64,000 bases of DNA. It comes from Sulfuritalea sp. (GTDB lineage Bacteria; Pseudomonadota; Gammaproteobacteria; Burkholderiales; Rhodocyclaceae). The notes under the pieces were generated by a model. That model did no database searches. It was given only the letters and a program-made list of their open reading frames with translations, and was not told where the DNA came from. Position numbers and translations under genes: made by a program. Shown here one piece after another: positions 15,703-24,051 of the stretch; position 1 is the stretch's first letter, and every line of letters starts with the position of its first letter. The stretch covers positions 248,001-312,000 of the forward strand of contig JAMPYF010000001.1 of the NCBI GenBank assembly GCA_023700805.1. Reading direction: 5' to 3'.

Positions 15703-16948
15703 ACAGACCGAAGGCTCGCGCGCCGTCGCCGAGGCGGTGGCCCTGTGCCGCCCCGAGGTGATCTGCGCCTACCCGATATCGCCGCAGACCCATATCGTCG
15801 AAGCGCTGGGCGAAATGGTCAAGGACGGCTCGCTCGCGCCCTGCGAGTTCATCAACGTCGAATCCGAATTCGCCGCCATGTCGGTGGCCATCGGCGCCTC
15901 CGCCGCCGGCGCGCGCAGCTACACGGCGACCGCCTCGCAGGGCCTGCTCTACATGGCCGAGGCGGTGTACAACGCCTCCGGCCTCGGCCTACCTATCGTC
16001 ATGACCGTGGCCAACCGCTCCATCGGCGCTCCGATCAACATCTGGAACGACCACTCCGACGCGCTGTCGCAGCGCGACTCGGGCTGGCTGCAGCTGTTCG
16101 CCGAAACCAACCAGGAGGCGCTCGACCTGCACATCCAGGCCTTCCGCCTCGCCGAAGAACTCTCGCTGCCGGTGATGGTCTGCATGGACGGCTTCATCCT
16201 GACCCACGCCTACGAGCGCGTGGACATGCCGACCCAGGCCCAGGTCGACGCCTACCTGCCGACCTACGAGCCGCGCCAGGTGCTCGACCCCGCCGACCCG
16301 GTGTCGATCGGCGCCATGGTCGGTCCCGAGGCCTTCATGGAAGTGCGCTACCTGGCCCATGCCAAACAGTTGCAGGCGCTGGAGCGCATCCCCGCCTTCG
16401 CCGCCGAGTTCAGGCAGATATTCGGCCGCGACAGCGGCGGCCTGACCCACACCTACCGCACCGAGGATGCCGAGACCATCATCGTCGCCATGGGCTCGGT
16501 GCTCGGCACCATCAAGGACGTGGTGGACGAGATGCGCGAGGAAGGCCACAGGATAGGCGTGCTCGGCATCACGCTGTTCCGTCCCTTCCCGATCGCCCGC
16601 GTGCGCGAGGGCCTGCAGGGCGCGAAACGCGTGGTGGTGCTGGAGAAGAGCATGGCGATCGGCCTCGGCGGCATCCTGTCGACCAATGTGCGCATGGCGC
16701 TGTCGGGCCTGCACATGCACGGCTATACCGTGATCGCCGGCCTCGGCGGCCGCGCCATCACCAAGAAGTCGCTGCACGGCCTGTTCCGCGAGGCCGGGCA
16801 GGACGCGCTGGAGAGCGTGACCTTCCTCGACCTCGACTGGAACATGGTCAACAAGCAACTGGAGCGCGAGAAGGCGCACCGCCGTTCCGGCCCCGTGGCC
16901 GAAAACCTGCTGCGCGACGTCGGCGTCGTAGCCGCGCGCAACTATTAA
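15695..16948 (+). CDS. 2-oxoacid:acceptor oxidoreductase, alpha subunit (PorA-like)
   Basis: A 417-residue catalytic subunit: the pyrimidine-binding-type domain at the N-terminus (CAYPISPQTHIVEALGEM, YTATASQGLLYMAEAVYNAS) followed by domain II (VAMGSVLGTIKDVVDEMREEG). The pattern GLPIVMTVANRSIGAPINIW is close to pyruvate:ferredoxin oxidoreductases and to phenylglyoxylate dehydrogenase, so the substrate may be pyruvate or an aryl 2-oxoacid. It overlaps the gamma gene; a 140-base spacer containing a structured repeat separates it from the beta gene. Confidence 0.93.
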   Translation: MLKQTEGSRAVAEAVALCRPEVICAYPISPQTHIVEALGEMVKDGSLAPCEFINVESEFAAMSVAIGASAAGARSYTATASQGLLYMAEAVYNASGLGLPIVMTVANRSIGAPINIWNDHSDALSQRDSGWLQLFAETNQEALDLHIQAFRLAEELSLPVMVCMDGFILTHAYERVDMPTQAQVDAYLPTYEPRQVLDPADPVSIGAMVGPEAFMEVRYLAHAKQLQALERIPAFAAEFRQIFGRDSGGLTHTYRTEDAETIIVAMGSVLGTIKDVVDEMREEGHRIGVLGITLFRPFPIARVREGLQGAKRVVVLEKSMAIGLGGILSTNVRMALSGLHMHGYTVIAGLGGRAITKKSLHGLFREAGQDALESVTFLDLDWNMVNKQLEREKAHRRSGPVAENLLRDVGVVAARNY

Positions 16949-16968
16949 GCAGGGAAACGATGAACCCG

Positions 16969-17087
16969 TTCCCCATCCCCCCCGGCCCCCCTTGGCAAGC
17001 AAGGGGGGTGACGGGTGTTCAGCCGCTTCGCGGCTTCCGGATCGTTGACTGGCCGCCTCCTTGGGGCGGCCCTGCGGAGGCGACACC
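16969..17087 (+). repeat. Structured intra-operon repeat, copy 1
   Basis: The first of three copies of a repeat of about 110 bases. Hairpin 1 is CCCCCCTTG (16986-16994) with CAAGGGGGG (17000-17008). Hairpin 2 is AGCCGC (17021-17026) with GCGGCT (17030-17035). Hairpin 3 is CGCCTCC (17054-17060) with GGAGGCG (17076-17082). GGTGACGG links hairpins 1 and 2. The GGAGG of hairpin 3 is the Shine-Dalgarno of the beta-subunit gene, six bases upstream of its ATG, so folding would hide it. Confidence 0.85.
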
Positions 17088-18104
17088 ATGAGTTTCCAAC
17101 CCGTAAAGTTCTACCAGACCGGCACCTTCACCGTCGGCAACCGCCTGCTGCCGCCCGAAGAGCGCAGCGTGCAGGCCAGCGCGAAACGCTACAACTCGAT
17201 CAACTCCGGCCACCGCGCCTGCCAGGGCTGCGGCGAGGCGCTCGGCGCGCGCTATGCGATCGACGCCGCGATGGAGGCGGCCGACGGCCAGATCATCGCT
17301 GCCAACGCGACGGGCTGCCTCGAAGTTTTTTCGACGCCCTACCCCGAGACCTCCTGGCAGATTCCCTGGATCCACTCGCTGTTCGGCAACACCGCCGCGG
17401 TGGCCACCGGCGTCGCCGCCGCGCTCAAGGTCAAGCGCCAAAAAGGCCAAGGCGGCGATGTGCGCGTCGTGGCCCAGGGCGGCGACGGCGGCACCACCGA
17501 CATCGGCTTCGGCTGCCTGTCCGGCATGTTCGAACGCAACGACGACGTGCTCTACATCTGTTACGACAACGGCGGCTACATGAACACGGGGGTGCAGCGT
17601 TCATCCGCCACGCCGCCGGCGGCGCGCACGGCCACCACCATGGCAGTCGGGCCCGAACCCGGCAACGTCTTCGGCCAGGGCAAGTTCGTCCCGGCGATCG
17701 CCATGGCCCACGACATTCCCTATGTCGCCACGGCCACCGTGGCCGACCTGCGCGACCTCGAAGCCAAAGTCCGCCGCGCCATGGAAATCCGCGGCGCGCG
17801 CTACATCCACATCCTGGTGCCCTGCCCGCTGGGCTGGGGCACGGCTTCGCACGACACCATCCGCATGGCCCGGCTGGCCAAGGAAACCGGCATCTTCCCG
17901 GTGTTCGAGGCCGAGCACGGCGAGATAAAGTCGGTGCTGACGATACGGCGGCCGCTGCCGGTCGAGGAATATCTGCGGCCGCAGAAGCGCTACGCCCACC
18001 TGTTCGGCAAGAACCCCGCGGTGGAAACCATTGCGCATATCCAGGCGCTGGCCGACAGGAACATCCGCAAGTATCGCCTCGAAGCCCGCCAGGGGAGCCA
18101 TTGA
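17088..18104 (+). CDS. 2-oxoacid:acceptor oxidoreductase, beta subunit (TPP-binding)
   Basis: A 338-residue PorB-type subunit. ACQGCGEALGARYA opens the TPP domain, GDGGTTDIGFGCLSG carries the Mg-binding region, and YMNTGVQRSSATPPAA is the typical PorB signature. Together with alpha and gamma it oxidatively decarboxylates a 2-oxoacid to acyl-CoA, passing electrons to iron-sulfur centres. No ferredoxin domain is present in this subunit; the centres are on the fourth gene product. The Shine-Dalgarno lies in the preceding repeat. Confidence 0.94.
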   Translation: MSFQPVKFYQTGTFTVGNRLLPPEERSVQASAKRYNSINSGHRACQGCGEALGARYAIDAAMEAADGQIIAANATGCLEVFSTPYPETSWQIPWIHSLFGNTAAVATGVAAALKVKRQKGQGGDVRVVAQGGDGGTTDIGFGCLSGMFERNDDVLYICYDNGGYMNTGVQRSSATPPAARTATTMAVGPEPGNVFGQGKFVPAIAMAHDIPYVATATVADLRDLEAKVRRAMEIRGARYIHILVPCPLGWGTASHDTIRMARLAKETGIFPVFEAEHGEIKSVLTIRRPLPVEEYLRPQKRYAHLFGKNPAVETIAHIQALADRNIRKYRLEARQGSH

Positions 18105-18105
18105 C

Positions 18106-19728
18106 ATGGACAAGCCCTTCGCCATAACCCTCGATCCCGGTTCCTCGCTGGCCAACCACACCGGCTCCTGGCGCACCTTCCGCCCAGAATACGTCGACCG
18201 CCTGCCGCCCTGCAATGTCGCCTGCCCCGCCGGCGAGAACATCCAGGCCTGGCTGTTCCATGCCGAAAGCGGCGATTACGAAGCCGCCTGGCGCTCGCTG
18301 GTGGAAAACAATCCGCTGCCGGCGATCATGGGCCGCGTCTGCTACCACCCCTGCGAGGGCGGCTGCAACCGCCAGCATGTCGATGCCGCGGTCGGCATCA
18401 ATTCAGTCGAGCGCTTCCTCGGCGACGAGGCCAACAAGCAGGGCTGGCAGTTTGCCCCGCCCGCCGCCGCCAGCGGCAAGCGCGTGCTGGTGGTCGGCTC
18501 GGGCCCGGCCGGACTATCCGCCGCCTACCACCTGACGCGCATGGGCCACAAGGCGGTGATCCACGAGGCGGCGCCGCTCGCGGGCGGCATGATGCGCTTC
18601 GGCATCCCGAAATACCGCCTGCCGCGCGAGGTGCTCGACGCCGAGATCAACCGCCTGGTCGAGTTCGGCGTCGAGATCCAGCTGCAAACCAAAGTCAGCG
18701 ACGTGCAGCAGGCGCTGAAGGACGGCTTCGACGCGGTTTTCCTCGGCGTCGGCGCCCACATCGCCAAGCGCGCCTACATCCCGGCCGGCGACGCCAACAA
18801 GGTGCTCGACGCGGTCGCCGTGCTGCGCGGCATGGAGGACCACGACGCGCCGATGCTGGGGCGCAAGGTGGTGGTGTATGGCGGCGGCAACACCGCGATC
18901 GACGTCGCGCGCACCGCCAAACGCCTCGGCGCGGAAGAGGCGATCATCGTCTACCGCCGCACCCGCGACAAGATGCCGGCCCACGATTTCGAGGTCGAGG
19001 AGGCGTTGCAGGAAGGCATCTCGATCAAGTGGCTGTCGACCATCAAGGAAGCCGGCGAGTCGGACATCATGGTCGAGAAAATGGCGCTCGACGACAAGGG
19101 TTTCCCGCAGCCGACCGGCGAGTTCGAGCGCATCGAGGCCGACTCGGTGGTGCTGGCGCTGGGCCAGGATGCCGACCTCGCGCTGCTCGAAAACGTGCCG
19201 GGCCTGGTGGTCGAGGGCGGCATGATCCAGGTCGATGGCGGCATGATGACCGGCCACCCCGGCGTCTTCGCCGGCGGCGACATGGCCGGCAGCGAACGCA
19301 CGGTAACCGTCGCCGTGGGTCACGGCAAGAAGGCCGCGCGCGCGATCGACGCCTGGCTGCGCCGCGCCGAATACGCGCCGGCGGAAAAGCACGAGGTCGC
19401 CACCATAGAGCGCATGAACCCGTGGTACTACTCCGACGCGCCGAAGACCATGCGCCCGGTGCTCGACATCATCCGCCGCCAGTCCACCTTCGAGGAAGTG
19501 CTGGGCGGCCTCGACGAAAACAACGCGCTGTTCGAGGCGCGCCGCTGCATGTCCTGCGGCAACTGCTTCGAGTGCGACAACTGCTACGGCGTCTGCCCCG
19601 ACAACGCCGTGATCAAGCTCGGTCCCGGCAAGCGCTTCAAGTTCAATTTCGACTACTGCAAGGGCTGCGGCATCTGCGCCACCGAGTGCCCCTGCGGCGC
19701 GATCCGCATGGTGGCCGAGGAAAACTGA
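18106..19728 (+). CDS. GltD-like FAD/NAD(P) oxidoreductase fused to a 2[4Fe-4S] ferredoxin domain
   Basis: A protein of 540 residues starting one base after the beta stop. The N-terminus has the GltD-type iron-sulfur cysteines (CNVACPAGENIQ, CYHPCEGGC), then an FAD-binding motif VLVVGSGPAGLSAAYHLTR and an NAD(P) motif VVYGGGNTAIDVART. The last 70 residues carry cysteines for two 4Fe-4S clusters (CMSCGNCFECDNC...CP and CKGCGICATECPCG). It most likely moves electrons from the decarboxylase to NAD(P)+ or back, as the epsilon subunit of phenylglyoxylate dehydrogenase does, and it replaces the usual separate delta ferredoxin subunit. Confidence 0.92.
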   Translation: MDKPFAITLDPGSSLANHTGSWRTFRPEYVDRLPPCNVACPAGENIQAWLFHAESGDYEAAWRSLVENNPLPAIMGRVCYHPCEGGCNRQHVDAAVGINSVERFLGDEANKQGWQFAPPAAASGKRVLVVGSGPAGLSAAYHLTRMGHKAVIHEAAPLAGGMMRFGIPKYRLPREVLDAEINRLVEFGVEIQLQTKVSDVQQALKDGFDAVFLGVGAHIAKRAYIPAGDANKVLDAVAVLRGMEDHDAPMLGRKVVVYGGGNTAIDVARTAKRLGAEEAIIVYRRTRDKMPAHDFEVEEALQEGISIKWLSTIKEAGESDIMVEKMALDDKGFPQPTGEFERIEADSVVLALGQDADLALLENVPGLVVEGGMIQVDGGMMTGHPGVFAGGDMAGSERTVTVAVGHGKKAARAIDAWLRRAEYAPAEKHEVATIERMNPWYYSDAPKTMRPVLDIIRRQSTFEEVLGGLDENNALFEARRCMSCGNCFECDNCYGVCPDNAVIKLGPGKRFKFNFDYCKGCGICATECPCGAIRMVAEEN

Positions 19729-19802
19729 GAGCGGAGCCGGCCGGACCGCCGCCGCGGCTGGGCTACAATCCGTGCGGTACCCTGCCATGGAGGCGAAGCG
19801 CG

Positions 19803-20198
19803 ATGAGCGGACAAACTGGAGAACTGGAGCGGCTGCGCGCCTTCCTGGCTGGGCAGCCCGCGCTGGAATTGGCAATTCTCGTCGGCAGCCGCGCCGATGG
19901 CCGCGCCTGCGAAGGCAGCGACTGGGATATCGCGATTCAATGGCCGAACGAGCTGAGCCTGTTCGATACCCTCGCCCGTAGCGAAACCCTGCGCCGTGAT
20001 CTGGCGGCTTTGTTGGGCGTGACCGAAGATTTCATCGACCTGATCGATCTGCCGACCGCGCGCCTCGCCATGCGGGCGGCGGTGGCCGAAGATGGCGTAC
20101 CGCTTCATGGCGAAGACAGCCTAGCCTGGAACCGCTTCCTGGCTCGCACCTGGCGCGAGATCGAGGACTACGAATGGGAGCGCACGCGTGCGGCTTGA
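19803..20198 (+). CDS. mntA: MntA-type nucleotidyltransferase antitoxin
   Basis: A 131-residue minimal nucleotidyltransferase with the exact family motif GS-x(10)-DxD (GSRADGRACEGSDWD, residues about 28-42). MntA antitoxins neutralise HepT by adding AMP to a tyrosine of the toxin. The start was placed at the ATG after GGAGGCGAAGCG. A TACAAT at 19764-19769 could be the -10 box. The toxin gene starts inside its last codons, the usual arrangement for this system. Confidence 0.88.
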   Translation: MSGQTGELERLRAFLAGQPALELAILVGSRADGRACEGSDWDIAIQWPNELSLFDTLARSETLRRDLAALLGVTEDFIDLIDLPTARLAMRAAVAEDGVPLHGEDSLAWNRFLARTWREIEDYEWERTRAA

Positions 20199-20604
20199 CC
20201 TCTATCAGGCGGAAACCGCCTTTATCGCCCGCGAGCAGGGCGCGCTGCTCGACGAGGCGCGCCGCAAGCTGCTGGCCGGGGAAATCCTGTCGGGGCTGGA
20301 GCAGAACGGCGTGCTCCACGCCTTGCAGGTACTGATCGAAAATTCCATCGGCAAGACAAAGCAAATGCTCAAGGCCGCCGGGGAGCCCGTTCCCGTATCC
20401 GCCTACGATGCCTTTGCCACGCTGGCCCGCCATGGTGGGATTCGCGCGGATGAATTGCCGGCATGGAATGCCGTGATCGGCCTGCGCAACCGTATCGTGC
20501 ATGACTACATGAACATCGACATGGCGCGCGTGCTGGAGCTCGTGCAGCTCGGCCGCCACGAGTTCGTCATCGCGTTCCTGCTGGCCGATCCGCAGGCGGG
20601 TTGA
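20188..20604 (+). CDS. hepT: HepT-type HEPN RNase toxin
   Basis: A 138-residue HEPN-domain protein carrying the RX4HXY motif RNRIVHDY near residue 110, where Arg and His form the RNase site and Tyr is the residue AMPylated by MntA. Translation begins at GTG and overlaps mntA by 11 bases. The active-site residues are intact, so the toxin may be functional. The pair lies at the edge of a degraded stretch with an integrase fragment, consistent with acquisition by transfer. Confidence 0.88.
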   Translation: MRLDLYQAETAFIAREQGALLDEARRKLLAGEILSGLEQNGVLHALQVLIENSIGKTKQMLKAAGEPVPVSAYDAFATLARHGGIRADELPAWNAVIGLRNRIVHDYMNIDMARVLELVQLGRHEFVIAFLLADPQAG

Positions 20605-20817
20605 AGCAACCGGGCATGCCCTGTCGCCCGGCTGCCGATTCAAGCCGATCTTCTGAGTTGACAGCGAAGGCCGTGAGCGAGTGACGCAGAACGGCCATAG
20701 GATTAAACCGCTCGCGCGGTAATGGGAGCTCCGCTGTCGCATTGGAGGTAGGATGAAGCATAGTTCTGTCTATGTTGGGAACTGAGGCAATCCGCCTCGT
20801 TACCCAAGGAGCAGAAC

Positions 20818-20925
20818 ATGAAGACGTTCACGCAAGCCCCCAGTGAGTTGCGGTTACGGATGATCGAGGACATGCGGATGCGCAAGCTCGAACTCCGGAC
20901 ACCCTCCCGCTTAGGACACTTCTGA
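20818..20925 (+). pseudogene. Truncated tyrosine recombinase (integrase) N-terminus
   Basis: A 35-codon reading frame with a good GGAG Shine-Dalgarno encodes SELRLRMIEDMRMRKLEL, which resembles the first residues of XerC-like integrases of the type accompanying IS91-like elements. The reading frame then runs into unrelated sequence and stops, so both the core-binding and catalytic domains are missing. It is a deletion remnant of a mobile element. Confidence 0.6.
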
Positions 20926-21076
20926 GACAAACAACCCCGGCAATTCTTCCTTGAGCTCCTCCCCACGCCCAACAACCTGAGCGGCGCGCCTTGCACGCTG
21001 TGCAATCGGCGATCCACCGCGTGGAGCGATGAACGACGCGTGATGTGCGCAGCAACGGGGCGATAGCCGCCGTACT

Positions 21077-21157
21077 GCCAGCGCCAACTCTTGCCGCCGC
21101 CTTCCCTCCGCCTGCCAACGCGGCTATATTGGTCTCAAACGAAGAGCGGGGGGGCAT
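21077..21157 (+). repeat. Short motif copy B with leader resembling the acyl-CoA synthetase leader
   Basis: GCCAGCGCCAACTCTTGCCG is followed by a pyrimidine-rich stretch, then GGCTATATT (21122-21130) and a run of G before ATA. The same order (motif, CGCC-rich tract, GGCTATATT, G-run, ATG) occurs at 36845-36960 before the acyl-CoA synthetase gene. Here the ATG position reads ATA and no gene follows, so it looks like a decayed copy of that leader. Confidence 0.45.
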
Positions 21158-21222
21158 AAACCTTGGTCAATCATCTGCATGACCGCCGACGGCGCGCGAC
21201 TGGCGGCCGTGCCGGCCGGCCC

Positions 21223-21251
21223 TTGACGGAAGCAGCCTCTCATCCGACAAT
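21223..21251 (+). promoter_or_regulatory. Sigma-70-type promoter of the phosphoesterase/kinase operon
   Basis: TTGACG (21223-21228) and GACAAT (21246-21251) are separated by exactly 17 bases. Transcription would start near 21258, giving a leader of about 12 bases before the ATG at 21270. Confidence 0.65.
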
Positions 21252-21269
21252 CCGGTCGGCTGATCGCCC

Positions 21270-22010
21270 ATGAGAATTGCGGTCCTGGCGGACATCCACG
21301 CCAACCTGGAGGCCTTGCGCGCCTGCCTGGCGCACGCGGCGCGCGAGGGCGCCACCCAGTATGTCTTTCTCGGCGACCTGGTCGGCTACGGCGCCGATCC
21401 GGTCGCCTGCCTCGGCCTGCTGGCCGACCATGCGGCCAGGGGTGCGCTGCTGGTCAGGGGCAATCACGACGACGCGGCGCTGGGCGGCCTGTGCGAGACC
21501 ATGAACTTCGTCGCGCGCGAAGCGACCTACTGGACACGCGCCCAACTGGGCAGCGGCGAGCGCGATTTCCTGGCGGCTCTGCCCTACTCCGCACGGCGCG
21601 ACGATCTGCTGTTCGTGCATGCCGGCGTCAATGCGCCGGGGACGTGGGAATACATCACCAGCAACCTGCAGGCGGGACGCTGCATGGATGCCGCACAGGC
21701 GACGCTGACGTTTGCCGGGCACGTGCACCACCCGTCGCTGTATTTCGCGGCCGGCAGCGGCGTGCATCACTTCCTGCCCGTGGCAGGTGCGCCCATCCCC
21801 CTGAGCGGCCGCCGGCGCTGGCTGGCGATCGGCGGTTCGGTCGGCCAGCCGCGCGACGGCAACAACGCGGCGGCGTATGCGCTTTACGATGAAGAGCAGC
21901 GCATGCTGAAGTACTTTCGCGTGCCCTACGACCACCTGAGCGCGGCGCGCAAGATTCTCGCGGCCGGACTGCCGGAACGTCTGGCGCTGCGACTGCACAG
22001 AGGCGAGTGA
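21270..22010 (+). CDS. Metallophosphoesterase, YfcE/ApaH-like superfamily
   Basis: A 246-residue protein with the full set of dinuclear-metal motifs: LADIHAN (residues 6-12), FLGDLVGYG, VRGNHDDA, FVHAG and FAGHVHHP. This calcineurin-like fold covers phosphodiesterases, diadenosine polyphosphatases and Ser/Thr protein phosphatases. Its stop codon is immediately followed by the ATG of a Ser/Thr kinase gene with no gap, so an opposing phosphatase for that kinase or its targets is an attractive but unproven role. Confidence 0.88.
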   Translation: MRIAVLADIHANLEALRACLAHAAREGATQYVFLGDLVGYGADPVACLGLLADHAARGALLVRGNHDDAALGGLCETMNFVAREATYWTRAQLGSGERDFLAALPYSARRDDLLFVHAGVNAPGTWEYITSNLQAGRCMDAAQATLTFAGHVHHPSLYFAAGSGVHHFLPVAGAPIPLSGRRRWLAIGGSVGQPRDGNNAAAYALYDEEQRMLKYFRVPYDHLSAARKILAAGLPERLALRLHRGE

Positions 22011-23435
22011 ATGGAAAGCGCCGCTCACCTCAGGCCGGGAACGCAGATCGCCGCCTACCGCGTGCAGGAAAAACTGCGCGAAGGCGGCATGGCGTTGCTT
22101 TACCGGGTCGCCGCCGGCGACGGCGGCGAGGCCGGCCTGCTGAAAGTGCCGAAGCTGGAATTCGGCAGCCATCCGGCCTGCTATGCCGGCTTCGAGGTCG
22201 AGCAGATGATCCTCGCGCGCGTGGCCGGACCGCATGTGCCGCGCCTGCTGGCCAGCGGCGAAAGCGATTGCGGCCCCTACCTGGTGATGGAAGAGATCGC
22301 CGGCAAGTCGCTCGCCGAATTCGCGGCCGCTGCGCCGCTGCCGGCCGCCGAAGTCGCCCGGCTCGGCGCCGCGCTGGCCTCGGCGCTGCACGATCTGCAT
22401 CGGCAGGAAGTGGTGCACCACGACCTCAAGCCCTCGCATGTGATCCTGCGCGCGGATGGCCGGGCGGCGCTGATCGATTTCGGCCTGGCATTCCACGGCC
22501 ACCTGCCCGATCTGGCCGCGGCGGAATCCGAGAAGCCGCTGGGCACGCCGGCCTATATCTCGCCGGAGCAGATTGCCGGCGTGCGCGGCGATCCGCGCAG
22601 CGACGTGTTCTCGCTCGGGGTGGTGCTGTATCTGCTGGCCACCGGCCGGCTGCCCTTCGGCGAACCGGCCGGCATGGGCGGTCTGCGCCGGCGCCTTTAC
22701 TTCGATCCGCCGCCGCCGCGGCGCATCGTCGCCGACCTGCCCGAATGGCTGCAGGAAATCATCCTGCATTGCCTCGAAGTGCGCGCGGACGACCGCTACG
22801 CCACCGCGGCGCAGGTTGCGCACGACCTGCAGCATCCCGAGCAGGTGACGCTGACGCAACGCGGCCGCCGCCGCAAACGCGCCGGCCCGCTGGTCGCGGC
22901 CCGGCGCTGGCTGGCGGCGCTGTCCGCCGCGCCGCCGCCGCGCCGGGCGCCCACGGCCCACCTGGCGCTGGCGCCGCAGGTCATGGTCGCCATCGATACC
23001 GGCAGCGAAGCCCTGTTCCAGGCCCTGCGCGATGCGACGCGGCGCATCGTCGGCGGCGAGCAGCACTGGCGCGTGAGCTGCGTCAGCGTGCTGGAGCCTT
23101 CGCTGCTGACCGAGCAGGAAGACGGCGCCGAGATCATGCGCGGGCTGCACATGCAGCGCTTGGTGGAACTACACCACTGGGCGCAGCCCCTCGGCCTGCC
23201 GCAGGAGCGGCTGCGCTTCCACGTGCTCGAAGGCCGCGACGTGCCGGCGCGGCTGATCGAATACGCGCGCGCCAGCCATGCCGACCACATCATCATCGGC
23301 GCCCGCGGCAGTTCCGGCCGGCGCCGCCTGCTCGGCAGCGTGTCCTCGCGCGTGGCGAGCGAGGCGCCGTGCACGGTGACCGTGGTACGTGTTTCGCATG
23401 GCACCGGCATGAGCACAGAATGCGCTGATCCATAA
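22011..23435 (+). CDS. Ser/Thr protein kinase with C-terminal UspA domain
   Basis: A 474-residue protein. The kinase domain spans about residues 12-275: glycine loop REGGMALLYRV, Lys 45 in LLKVPK, catalytic loop HHDLKPSHVIL (Asp near 137; HHD instead of HRD) and DFGLAF (about 159), then GTPAYISPEQ. A basic Pro/Arg-rich linker leads to a UspA-like domain from about residue 325, ending with the nucleotide-loop-like GARGSSGRRRLLGS, one residue shorter between the glycines than the usual consensus. No membrane segment is seen, so it is probably cytosolic. It may be gated by ATP or AMP bound to the UspA part. Confidence 0.9.
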   Translation: MESAAHLRPGTQIAAYRVQEKLREGGMALLYRVAAGDGGEAGLLKVPKLEFGSHPACYAGFEVEQMILARVAGPHVPRLLASGESDCGPYLVMEEIAGKSLAEFAAAAPLPAAEVARLGAALASALHDLHRQEVVHHDLKPSHVILRADGRAALIDFGLAFHGHLPDLAAAESEKPLGTPAYISPEQIAGVRGDPRSDVFSLGVVLYLLATGRLPFGEPAGMGGLRRRLYFDPPPPRRIVADLPEWLQEIILHCLEVRADDRYATAAQVAHDLQHPEQVTLTQRGRRRKRAGPLVAARRWLAALSAAPPPRRAPTAHLALAPQVMVAIDTGSEALFQALRDATRRIVGGEQHWRVSCVSVLEPSLLTEQEDGAEIMRGLHMQRLVELHHWAQPLGLPQERLRFHVLEGRDVPARLIEYARASHADHIIIGARGSSGRRRLLGSVSSRVASEAPCTVTVVRVSHGTGMSTECADP

Positions 23436-23451
23436 ATCAAAACATTTGATT
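23435..23451. promoter_or_regulatory. 17-base perfect palindrome upstream of the rhodanese gene
   Basis: AATCAAA-ACA-TTTGATT begins in the kinase stop codon and lies 124 bases before the rhodanese ATG. It contains FNR-like half sites, but in the inverted order (ATCAA before TTGAT), so it is not a standard FNR box. It could be an operator for another dimeric regulator or a small hairpin. Confidence 0.4.
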
Positions 23452-23574
23452 GCCGACCGATTGTTCCGTAGTTTGATAGCGCGGGAGCGCAAACCGACAA
23501 TCAATAGTCAGGTACGCTTGCAGATGTTTTCACACTTTGCGCGGCGCCCGCCGCATACACGGAGGAGGATAAAG

Positions 23575-24030
23575 ATGCACACCATCAAGCAGGCATTCGT
23601 CACGTTCGTCAGTTGCGGTTTTCTGGTTGCCGGCGGCAGTGCGCTGGCCCAGGAAACACCCACCGCGGCTCCCGCCGGCGTCAAGCTGGTCGAAGCCAAG
23701 GCGGTGCAGGATCTGCAGGCCAAGGGCGCGGTGCTGGTCGACACGCGCAAGGCCAGCGAGTATTCCGACGCCACCATCAAGGGCGCCATCTCGGTGCCCT
23801 ACGATCCGGAGAAGAGCGCGAAGGACGTGAAGTTCGATGCGGCCCAGGACAAGTTCGACATGAGCAAGATCGCCGACAAGAACAAGGACTACGTCGTGTT
23901 CTGCAATTCCGGCACCTGCTGGAAATCCTACAAGGCTGCCGTCGTCATGGCCAAGGCCGGCTACAAGAACGTGCATTGGTACCGCAACGGCATGCCTGAC
24001 TGGAAGGCCCGCAAGCTGCCAATGGAATAA
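23575..24030 (+). CDS. Periplasmic rhodanese-domain protein
   Basis: A 152... 151-residue-range protein beginning after GGAGGAGGAT. A Sec signal peptide (residues 1-23, ending GGSALA before QETP) precedes one rhodanese domain with VLVDTRKASEYSDATIKGA and the active-site loop CNSGTCWKS. The Cys loop fits sulfur transfer or binding of thiosulfate, persulfide or similar species in the periplasm. It lies upstream of a putative sulfate exporter, which suggests handling of sulfur anions at the envelope. The start was chosen for the signal peptide and ribosome-binding site; a longer in-frame start upstream lacks both. Confidence 0.92.
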   Translation: MHTIKQAFVTFVSCGFLVAGGSALAQETPTAAPAGVKLVEAKAVQDLQAKGAVLVDTRKASEYSDATIKGAISVPYDPEKSAKDVKFDAAQDKFDMSKIADKNKDYVVFCNSGTCWKSYKAAVVMAKAGYKNVHWYRNGMPDWKARKLPME

Positions 24031-24051
24031 ATTCCATCCTGTTCCGTCCAT

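Larger units (their letters stand above)
20605..21269. other. Gene-free stretch with decayed mobile DNA
   Basis: This 665-base region has no convincing full gene on either strand. It holds an integrase N-terminal stub (20818-20925), a copy of the GCCAGCGCCAACT motif with a degenerate leader (21077-21157), and the promoter of the phosphoesterase/kinase operon at its right end. Codon use in the other short reading frames is not gene-like. Confidence 0.7.

Noticed and set aside
23435-23451. Standard FNR box upstream of the rhodanese gene
   Set aside because: The half sites are in reversed order compared with TTGAT-N4-ATCAA.
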